Below, piece by piece: positions 35,136 to 41,338 of a DNA stretch of 64,000 nucleotides (position 1 is the first letter of the stretch; the number at the start of each line of letters is the position of its first letter). Source of the stretch: Occallatibacter savannae (GTDB lineage: Bacteria > Acidobacteriota > Terriglobia > Terriglobales > Acidobacteriaceae); contig NZ_QFFY01000003.1 of NCBI RefSeq assembly GCF_003131205.1, positions 372,001 through 436,000 on the forward strand. The letters are read 5' to 3'. Under the pieces are notes generated by a model. That model saw only the letters and a list, made by a program, of their open reading frames with translations, did no database searches and was not told the DNA's origin. A program made the position numbers and the translations under genes.

Positions 35136-35556
35136 GCCAGTGAGATCAGAACGGAGCCTGCACTGAGGCTTTCAGGAAGCGTCGAGCACTTCAACGATGG
35201 CATTGAACGTGAGCAAGAACGGAATAAACAATTCTTTGAGCTCCACCCTCAATACTCCAGGAAGATTGAGACTAAGCACCGGATTTACGCTGGAATGACG
35301 CTTGCACCATGGTCCTTCGGAGCACTCAAATCGCAGGGACCAAAAGAATTTGAAATTCCACCCAGTGTGTACCCTGATAACTACGAAAGACTTGGGCTAA
35401 TTAAGAGAATTTGAAGTTTCAAGCTCATTTGATTCACGCAATCTAAGCGAATACGAGAGGCATGAAGAAGTGGATTCTGAAGGCACCGACTGGTACAAGT
35501 TGACCGAGTATGCCGTTCGCTTTCTAGATGCCTGCCAAGGTCCATTTCCGAAGTAA
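35136..35556 (+). pseudogene. Frameshifted gene remnant (C-terminal part)
   Basis: Two coding-quality segments lie in adjacent frames. 35136-35411 reads ...NKQFFELHPQYSRKIETKHR, YAGMTLAPWSFGALK, PPSVYPDNYERLGLIKR and hits TGA. The next frame, from about 35401 to the TAA at 35554-35556, continues FEVSSSFDSRNLSEYERHE, TDWYKLTEYAVRFLDACQ. A single indel near 35405 joins them. There is no start codon at the left end, so it is also 5' truncated. The pattern ERLGLI...YxLTExxxxFLxAC resembles the end of DUF4393/Abi-alpha-type proteins, an uncertain assignment. Confidence 0.55.
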
Positions 35557-35584
35557 ATAAGACAAAACACCGTTCGGTGATCTT

Positions 35585-35791
35585 TCAACTTCCGGCGCTT
35601 CGCAGCTCAATGCGCCCGCTTGATGGAGTCAGCGTCAAGCTGTTGGGATCGAAAAACCACATCACAGATAACAAGGAGAGAACCATTGCAAGCAGCACGA
35701 GCAGGACATACAGACGGCAGGTCGAGGGAGGGTTTGCGGCTTCATTACTGCGGACGGAAACGATGTTCCTCTGGTGCGGTCCGTAGATCAT
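35585..35791 (-). CDS. Small single-helix membrane protein, 68 aa
   Basis: A polar N-terminus of 26 residues precedes one membrane helix (LYVLLVLLAMVLSLLSVMWFF, about 27-47) and a short Ser/Thr-rich tail. The ATG at 35791 has GAGAGA six bases upstream. I recognise no family. It is divergent from the 48-residue gene at 35.9 kb. Confidence 0.5.
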   Translation of the reverse strand: MIYGPHQRNIVSVRSNEAANPPSTCRLYVLLVLLAMVLSLLSVMWFFDPNSLTLTPSSGRIELRSAGS

Positions 35792-35942
35792 AAGGTTCTC
35801 TCTATATCTAGAATTATGCGATGTCCATCTAGGGGTGAACCGGACGAACAGCGCAGCCCGACGGTCCTAGACCGCGTGCTTGGCTGGTCCGGATGGAACA
35901 GTCGTTGCACAAGGAACTTAGATTGCAGAATTCAGTTGTGAG

Positions 35943-36089
35943 ATGGCCACAATACGTGAATGGAGCGCAGAAGCTCGCCAGCGTATTGCAGAAGCACAAC
36001 GTAAGCGTTGGGCGAAGCAGAAGGACAGAAGTAGCGGGATCAATTTAGGACGGTGGTTGTCCAAACACATTCATTGTCCTCACGCATGA
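35943..36089 (+). CDS. Tiny basic protein, 48 aa, AEARQRI-EAQRKRWAKQ motif
   Basis: The product reads MATIREWSAEARQRIAEAQR, then KRWAKQKDRSSG. The motif matches the C-terminal helix of the 75-residue protein at 11410-11637, with only one difference over SAEARQRI-EAQRKRWAKQK. This copy lacks the other protein's N-terminal helix and linker. Its last 45 nt overlap the 3' end of the convergent gene at 36045-36437. The motif may bind nucleic acid, which is a guess from charge only. Confidence 0.55.
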   Translation: MATIREWSAEARQRIAEAQRKRWAKQKDRSSGINLGRWLSKHIHCPHA

Positions 36090-36437
36090 TGACATCGAGA
36101 GGTTTCTGTCCGATTTAGATGACTTTCTGGGACTCAAGCGAACGGTCATGCTGCCCCATCCGGCTACAGTGAGGCGGTAGGTACCTGGACGCTGATCTTT
36201 AATTACGAATGAACCTTCTTTGTTCGTCGAGCCGACCCAAACAGTCTTGTTGCGGGAAATCAGCCGAACCTGAACTGACCTTAGCGGCTCGTGCAAGCTC
36301 ACAGCACCGTCAATCGAATCACCCCTGATCGTCGCATCGCGCATTGTTGCATTCGGGCAATGCTGCGCATTGCAGGTAAGTGAAAGGCAAGCGACAATCG
36401 CAATCAGATGTGGGCGCGCAACCATTGTTGTCATCAT
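36045..36437 (-). CDS. Small secreted carboxypeptidase-regulatory-like protein
   Basis: The 130-residue product has a signal peptide (about 5-24, ARPHLIAIVACLSLTCNAQ). One beta-sandwich follows: IDGAVSLHEPLRSVQVRLIS, then GSTNKEGSFVIKDQRPGTYRLTVAGWG, the CarboxypepD_reg-like/transthyretin-like fold. In this phylum the fold usually heads TonB-dependent receptors; here it stands alone. The ATG at 36437 has no clear ribosome-binding site; ATG 36425 is also possible. The 16-bp element ends 18 nt upstream. Confidence 0.65.
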   Translation of the reverse strand: MMTTMVARPHLIAIVACLSLTCNAQHCPNATMRDATIRGDSIDGAVSLHEPLRSVQVRLISRNKTVWVGSTNKEGSFVIKDQRPGTYRLTVAGWGSMTVRLSPRKSSKSDRNLSMSSCVRTMNVFGQPPS

Positions 36438-36454
36438 GGTAGCTGAGCGTTTTG

Positions 36455-36470
36455 CCGGGGTATTCCCTAG
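36455..36470 (-). promoter_or_regulatory. 16-bp element, CTAGG-N6-CCCGG in minus orientation
   Basis: The plus-strand sequence is CCGGGGTATTCCCTAG, differing by one base from the site at 30479-30494. It lies 18 nt upstream of the secreted-protein gene. Confidence 0.5.
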
Positions 36471-36504
36471 TCCTTTGCTTCAGGATTTGGGCATCCAACT
36501 CAGG

Positions 36505-36735
36505 ATGGAAATTTGCGCGGAATATACGCGGCTTGCTGCCACTGTTGAGACCATCCTGAGCAAGCTGACCCACCTAACAAGCCGACACCTTGATCTCTTT
36601 AAGTCTGGTGATTTCGCTGCTACTAAGAGATTGGATCGGGAGCTGGAATTGACAATTGGCGAAAAAGAGCGTGCAATCGGTGCGCTGCGACAGCACATGC
36701 TTGAACACAAATGCCAAGCTGGAAAACCAATCTAA
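36505..36735 (+). CDS. Small helical protein, 76 aa
   Basis: The product (CAEYTRLAATVETILSKLTHL, then LDRELELTIGEKERAIGALRQH) is a charged helical hairpin. ATG 36505 is preceded too closely by CAGG; ATG 36436 would add 23 residues and overlap the divergent gene. I recognise no family. Another helical gene follows 23 nt downstream, probably in the same transcript. Confidence 0.5.
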   Translation: MEICAEYTRLAATVETILSKLTHLTSRHLDLFKSGDFAATKRLDRELELTIGEKERAIGALRQHMLEHKCQAGKPI

Positions 36736-36758
36736 TCCACTCCACTGTTAGTAGGACC

Positions 36759-36935
36759 ATGGATCGCACCACACGCGAAGCGACGGTTAGAGCACTAAGA
36801 GAACAGCTAGAGCTTGATCGCATCCAGTCTGCTTCCCTTGATAACGATGCAACCCGCAGGGCTGAAATGGTCGAGAGGACCAACGCCATTCAGCTCCTGC
36901 TCGACTTCCTACAGCGGAAGGAAGGGTTGCAATAA
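36759..36935 (+). CDS. Tiny helical protein, 58 aa
   Basis: The product (REATVRALREQLELDRIQSA, then RRAEMVERTNAIQLLLDFLQ) is a charged helical hairpin. GTAGGA lies about five bases before the ATG. It probably forms a two-gene unit with the preceding helical protein. The function is unknown. Confidence 0.55.
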   Translation: MDRTTREATVRALREQLELDRIQSASLDNDATRRAEMVERTNAIQLLLDFLQRKEGLQ

Positions 36936-36973
36936 CGGACGTCGAAGCAAAGGAAGACCAATTCTCAACCTGC

Positions 36974-37225
36974 TCACTGGATGGAGTTGTTCAACCGGAT
37001 CTTCACTTCTCTGCCATCGCGGAGCGTGTATAGAATGTGGGTCTGATACTCAGCGCACAGCGGCCGTGTGAACGAAGCTATCGCCTTTTCCGGCGTGCTA
37101 TAGATACCGGGGGTGGTCCACAGGTTTGGTTTCTTCCCATATACGAGGAGTCTGTACATGAACGGTTCCGCTGCCAAGCGACGAATCGGTGTGATCGTGA
37201 CATCCTGATACATCTCTTCCATCGT
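36974..37225 (-). CDS. Hypothetical protein, 83 aa
   Basis: The product (PFMYRLLVYGKKPNLWTTPG, then SFTRPLCAEYQTHILYTLRDGREVKIRL) alternates strands and helices and has no export signal. GGGAGGGG lies four bases before ATG 37225, better than for the ATG 30 nt further out. I recognise no family. It is convergent with the helical pair. Confidence 0.55.
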   Translation of the reverse strand, partial: TMEEMYQDVTITPIRRLAAEPFMYRLLVYGKKPNLWTTPGIYSTPEKAIASFTRPLCAEYQTHILYTLRDGREVKIRLNNSIQ

Positions 37226-37484
37226 CCCCTCCCAGGAACTTCGACTGACAAACACTCATCGTTTTGAAGCTAGCGTGGCACGAGAAACGTCTACATAAAC
37301 CTCAACTACCCGCCACGAAGTAACCGTTCCGCTGATTACAGAAGTAGGATGAGTCACATTAGGCAGAAGTGACAGTGGAGAACAAAGATACGCTGAACGC
37401 CATTGGCCCGCATCTTACCGGATAGAGCGTTGTTGCCACAGACGCTGCCCATTCCGTACCGAGCGGAAGGAGAGATTTGCAGAT

Positions 37485-37886
37485 TTGCTTGCAGCGTCTC
37501 CCAAGCCGAAGAAGAGTGTACTTGTCGTCGATGATCACGACATCATAGCGGATACGCTGGTGATGGTTCTTTCAGCGGAAGGCTTTCACGCGGTGGCTGC
37601 CTACAATTCGCAGAATGCGCTGAGTCTCCTGCAGTCTGGATCGTTTGATCTTCTACTCAGTGACGTGATGATGCCGGGAATGACAGGCATTGAGCTGGCA
37701 ATCGATTCCGTGCGACGGCATCTTGTGCGCAAGGTTCTCCTCATGTCTGGAGTGTCGTCCACGGCCAATCTCCTTGAGAACGCCAGAAAACTTGGCTACA
37801 GTTTCGAGATTCTAGCCAAACCGATCTACCCGACTGAAGTGATCGAAAGAATACAGACTCTACTCGCAGCAGGCGATGGAGCATAA
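37485..37886 (+). CDS. Stand-alone receiver-domain protein
   Basis: The 133-residue product is a single CheY-like receiver: VLVVDDHDIIADTL (Asp 16-17), phospho-acceptor Asp 60 (LLLSDVMMPGMTGIEL), Ser in LLMSGVSS, and Lys in ILAKPIYPTEVIERI. All catalytic residues are present. The frame has no ATG; TTG 37485 with AAGGAG 11 bases upstream is the best start. It is followed after 84 nt by a second receiver gene in the same direction, likely the same transcript. Confidence 0.85.
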   Translation: MLAASPKPKKSVLVVDDHDIIADTLVMVLSAEGFHAVAAYNSQNALSLLQSGSFDLLLSDVMMPGMTGIELAIDSVRRHLVRKVLLMSGVSSTANLLENARKLGYSFEILAKPIYPTEVIERIQTLLAAGDGA

Positions 37887-37970
37887 GCAATCGCCTGAGA
37901 CGACTGGAGCCAACTAGCTGGTGCGCGGGATTATAATGGCAGCATTCCAATTTGCAGCAGGAGTGCTGGT

Positions 37971-38552
37971 ATGGCCCAGCAAGGGTTCAAGCTGAGAATC
38001 CTATTCGTCGATGACGATGCAGGACTCAGGGAGACTTCCGCTCTCATCCTGAAAACATTCGGTCACGAAGTGCGAACGGCTGAGGATGGTTTTCAAGCAC
38101 TCGTAGAACTCCGCTCCGTTCTGCCGGACTTGATCGTCTCTGATTTGCGAATGCCTGGAATGAGCGGCTTCGAATTGCTGTCGATTGTCAGACAGCGATT
38201 TCCGCATATTCCTGTTATAGCCATCAGTGGAGAGTTTTTTGGTACAGGCATCACTGCTCCTCTCGCAGATGCGTTCCTCTTAAAAGGTCAGTACAAGCCG
38301 CCAGATCTTGCGTCGAAGATCGAAGAACTGATTGGACTCTCACCGCTGAGACCGCATCTCCCAAAACCTCACAAGGCTCCTGTCTGGATTCCAATAAACG
38401 GCAAGGACTACGTGGTCTTGACTTGTCCAGACTGCCTTCGCTCCTTCTCAGAACCGCGTTCTGAGTCACAGGGAATATTAGAAGCGAACTGCCCTGCCTG
38501 CATGACCAAGGTACGCTACATCCTCGACGCTATCTCCGATAGTCATCACTGA
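37971..38552 (+). CDS. Response regulator with C-terminal zinc-ribbon-like domain
   Basis: The 193-residue product has a receiver domain (ILFVDDDAGLRETSAL, phospho-acceptor Asp 58 in LIVSDLRMPGMSGFELL, Lys 105). A linker with HLPKPHKAPVWIPI follows, then a four-cysteine segment: CPDC (152/155) and CPAC (174/177) about 20 residues apart. That spacing is typical of a zinc ribbon, so the output is probably nucleic-acid or protein binding rather than a helix-turn-helix. CAGGAG lies seven bases before the ATG. Confidence 0.85.
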   Translation: MAQQGFKLRILFVDDDAGLRETSALILKTFGHEVRTAEDGFQALVELRSVLPDLIVSDLRMPGMSGFELLSIVRQRFPHIPVIAISGEFFGTGITAPLADAFLLKGQYKPPDLASKIEELIGLSPLRPHLPKPHKAPVWIPINGKDYVVLTCPDCLRSFSEPRSESQGILEANCPACMTKVRYILDAISDSHH

Positions 38553-38912
38553 GGGTGCACTTCTTAAGGAGCTTCAGCGAATCTCAGGGCTGACGATCAG
38601 CTGAGATCAATGATGAATCGCCGCCGAAGCAGGTTCCAGCATCCAATCTGTAACTCTCGCTGCGAGAGCAAGGCTCCTTGCACACCAGCCCCTAGGAGCC
38701 GACAAGGGCCTCGGAGTCGCAAGTCTCTCATCTAGGTGGCGGCGGCTCCTTGAGGCCCAACCACACACGGAGCAGGAACAGCTTCAGGTCTGGTGACGGT
38801 TCCTCCCACTACGCATTCTAACGACTGAACTCCAAACCCGTTCAAAGCCTCTCATCTTCGCTCGGGAGCCGTTGGAACAATACCAAAGAAAGCACTATGG
38901 GCGAATTACCGA
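38553..38912. other. Gene-free stretch
   Basis: I see no supported gene. A partial copy of the dispersed repeat lies at its right end. Confidence 0.4.
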
Positions 38913-38925
38913 CTACTCGGAAGTA
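38899..38925. repeat. Dispersed palindromic repeat, copy 7 (half copy)
   Basis: GCGAATTACCGACTACTCGGAA corresponds to the inverse of the right arm of the copy at 39.33 kb. It overlaps the 3' end of the broken glyoxalase-fold gene. Confidence 0.4.
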
Positions 38926-39283
38926 GACTTCGACTGGCCAAAGGTGATCCAGAATCCATTGCAGTCGCGGATGATGAATTCACGCACACCATAGAAGGTC
39001 TCATTGAGTTCTTCGACTATCTCGGCCTTGCCGTCGATGCGTGTCCGGACTTCATTGACGTCTTTGACATGAATATAGAGATCAAATTCACGCCGGGACG
39101 CGGAACTCGGTAGGCCACCGGCATTCAACATGATCTCGCTTTGTCCGAGCCGGAGCAGCGTCCAGTCAATTTTGCCGCCTTCGCTTTCCCGGTTGGTCGC
39201 CCGAACATCGAACCCCATGAATACCACTCGGCGGTTGCCTCAACGTCAGGTACGTGAATCATCGGAACAATTCGTTCAAGCAT
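38913..39283 (-). pseudogene. Frameshifted VOC/glyoxalase-fold gene
   Basis: The first segment, from ATG 39283, reads MLERIVPMIHVPDVEATAEW, the start of a VOC-superfamily protein. After WYS the frame is lost; the continuation GFDVRATNRESEGGKIDWTL, then LRLGQSEIMLNAGG and YGVREFIIRDCNGFWITFG, is in another frame down to 38913. One indel near 39217 restores a normal protein of about 122 residues. The family includes glyoxalases, dioxygenases and antibiotic-binding proteins. It lies between two palindromic-repeat copies. Confidence 0.65.
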
Positions 39284-39327
39284 TGAGAATCTCACCGATG
39301 CAAAGATAGCTCCACTCGTGCGTTCCG

Positions 39328-39393
39328 GTCGAGTCACCGGCAACTCGGACCTTTGACGATCCTTCGCCCTAGTAGGTTCCGAGTAGCCGATTA
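39328..39393. repeat. Dispersed palindromic repeat, copy 8 (best-preserved)
   Basis: Arms GGCAACTCGGA (39339-39349) and TCCGAGTAGCC (39378-39388) pair with one mismatch around CCTTTGACGATCC...TAGGT. GTCACC precedes the left arm, as in other copies. Confidence 0.7.
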
Positions 39394-39517
39394 CAGGCTC
39401 ACAATGTCCTACCTTGAGCCTTCTTTGCCAGAATCCTTGCTGGATATCGCTCTTCGGTCACGCGATCTGGAACAAATGTGCAATACGTGGTGTCTACATC
39501 TTCAAGTGAGAAAACGC

Positions 39518-40243
39518 ATGTCGTGGCGACGAATTCTCCCCATGATTTCCGCCGTCGTAATGCTTGCTGCTCTCAGTGCGGCAATATACATCGGGGTCCA
39601 GCAACATGCGCTGCGAGCGCGTGCAGAGCATCTTCTCGCCGATGTGCGTGGCTTCCAGCTTCATGGGGGCACAGTCGCCGATGCTCAACGTATTGCTGAC
39701 AACTGGGAGAGATTCGCCAACGTCGAACGCAAATGCGATGCGCAGACCTGCCAGATCGATATAGGAGTCCATGATCAAATTTGGGTGCCACAGAACGCTT
39801 TCCGAAGAATCGCGGTCTGGTCTTATTGGGCGGTTGGCTGGCATGAGACCACAGCCAGAGCGACGATTGAAGCGCGAAACGGCACCGTCGATCGCACCGA
39901 ATTCATACTGATGCTCGATGTTCCTCCCTACGTTTCACAAGTTGATCGGGGTGGATATGGACTGTTCGGTCGTGCGGTACAACAGGAGGAGTTCGGCCCA
40001 TATCAGTTCTGGCCACAGCGCAAGCTCCATCCGACCTATTTCATCGGTAAACCCGGCGGATGTGAGGGCTGCATCAAGCTGATGACCTTCTCGCTGCCTA
40101 CCACACCACCCGCGAAGATTGAGGAGCTTACCAACTTCGATTTGTCCTGCATTACACGGTGGTTCCCATGCACCACAGAGGCAGACATCTTGCCATCCGC
40201 GTGGAAGCAATACCAAGCGGAATCTGGTCGTGGGGTCGAGTAA
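39518..40243 (+). CDS. Membrane-anchored hypothetical protein, 241 aa
   Basis: One N-terminal membrane helix (ISAVVMLAALSAAIYIGVQQ, about 8-27) is followed by a domain of about 210 residues with six cysteines, including KCDAQTCQI, GGCEGC and SCITRWFPC, suggesting an extracytoplasmic disulfide-bonded domain. I recognise no family. ATG 39518 is chosen because it places the helix at the N-terminus. The stop codon falls at the first bases of the next repeat copy, so the gene sits exactly between two repeats. Confidence 0.6.
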   Translation: MSWRRILPMISAVVMLAALSAAIYIGVQQHALRARAEHLLADVRGFQLHGGTVADAQRIADNWERFANVERKCDAQTCQIDIGVHDQIWVPQNAFRRIAVWSYWAVGWHETTARATIEARNGTVDRTEFILMLDVPPYVSQVDRGGYGLFGRAVQQEEFGPYQFWPQRKLHPTYFIGKPGGCEGCIKLMTFSLPTTPPAKIEELTNFDLSCITRWFPCTTEADILPSAWKQYQAESGRGVE

Positions 40244-40285
40244 CCGGCTACTCGGACCTTTGATCAATCTTCGCCTGATCTATCG
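40235..40285. repeat. Dispersed palindromic repeat, copy 9 (left arm and loop)
   Basis: GTCGAGTAACCGGCTACTCGG followed by CCTTTGATCAATCTTCGCC matches the left arm and loop of copy 8. The right arm is absent. The repeat supplies the stop codon of the preceding gene. Confidence 0.55.
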
Positions 40286-41338
40286 AGACGATTTCCCTGT
40301 TTTGTGCGTGAATTTTCCCTGATATTTTCCGGTGATTCTGACGCGCAAAGCTCTCAATCCCAGGGCAAATGGCCAGTCTTCGATGAGAGTAGAATACAGA
40401 CACGGTGATTTTCCCTGTAAATTTCCCTGTTCCCGGGAATTTGAAGCGGAGACGGGTTCGCACTGGACTGCTAGCACCGCCATAAAAGTTCAAGGGTCCT
40501 TCGCAAGCTCAGGATTTCGCCTGTGGGCTCCCGCTGCGCTCACGCCCACAATGCGGCTCAAGTTCGAATCCCTCTCCCTCCGCCATAAAAGTTCAAGGGT
40601 CCTTCGCAAGCTCAGGATTTCGCCTGTGGGCTCCCGCTGCGCTCACGCCCACAATACGGCTCAAGTTCGAATCCCTCTCCCTCCGCCATAGATATCTGAG
40701 GTCCTTCGCAAGCTCAGGATTTCGCCTGTGGGCTCCCGCTGCGCTCACGCCCACAATGCGGCTCAAGTTCGAATCCCTCTCCCTCCGCTAGAAACATCCA
40801 GCGATATTGATAAACGCACGGCCGAGATGTTGAGATCTCTCGAACTGGAGTTCTGATTCAGAGAGGTTCGATGTGCTGGAGCTATTCATGTGAGGCACTG
40901 TGTCGCCACAATATCCCGGCCTTAGAGGGGTTCACGCCTCCCGTTTAAGGTGATGCTGCCGAAGGGCAAACATAGAATGGCACGACACTGAAGCGTACTC
41001 GAAGCGGCATTGTAGCCCTACGTAATGGTCATCCAGACACTTTCGTTGCAGCGACTTTGTCGAGGTGCGAGGCAGCCGTCTTGCCGCGATGAGCAATCTA
41101 ACTGAGAGTAGGCAATTTTAGCTCGGCAGAATTTGGGCAATCCACGGCAAACCGATAGGGATCTGCTGTTTGGCAAGGGGCCTTTGAACGACTGTTGTTT
41201 TTCATTTTGATCACTGCCGGATGGTTCTCTTGGTCATCGATACGCTGTACACTCTGTGACACAAAACGAAAGCAAGACGCGTAACAGCAGCCAGGAGCCT
41301 CACCTTCATTTCGTTTGTTCAGCAGGAGTGGCCCGTTC
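40286..41338. other. Intergenic region with tandem repeats
   Basis: No protein gene is supported. 40300-40440 contains at least four CAGGGAAAT-like repeats on the minus strand. 40480-40790 is the tRNA-Ser-derived tandem array. 40791-41338 shows nothing except the upstream region of the phosphoesterase lipoprotein gene. Confidence 0.5.
40480..40790 (+). repeat. Three tandem 103-bp repeats, each ending in a tRNA-Ser 3' end
   Basis: The unit begins CCATAAAAGTTCAAGGGTCC. It contains a hairpin with arms TGTGGGC/GCCCACA, and ends with T-loop TTCGAAT, T-stem CCCTC, acceptor TCCCTCC, discriminator G and CCA, i.e. the last 23 bases of a tRNA-Ser. These ends are at 40563-40585, 40666-40688 and 40768-40790 (the last reads CTA instead of CCA). 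Units one and two are nearly identical; unit three differs at its start and is 1 bp shorter. The 5' side of the T stem is not complementary, so none of the copies is a tRNA gene. Confidence 0.9.

Noticed and set aside
3274..40285. Integron attC sites as an explanation for the palindromic repeats
   Set aside because: The arms do not carry the attC core (GTTRRRY with RYYYAAC), copies lie in both orientations, and no integrase gene is in the window. Only the spacing between genes is reminiscent.
40332..40691. 119-residue gene across the tandem repeats
   Set aside because: It is open only because the repeat has no stop in that frame; the translation repeats the noncoding unit.
40480..40790. CRISPR array
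   Set aside because: The repeats are contiguous 103-bp units without unique spacers, and there are no cas genes.
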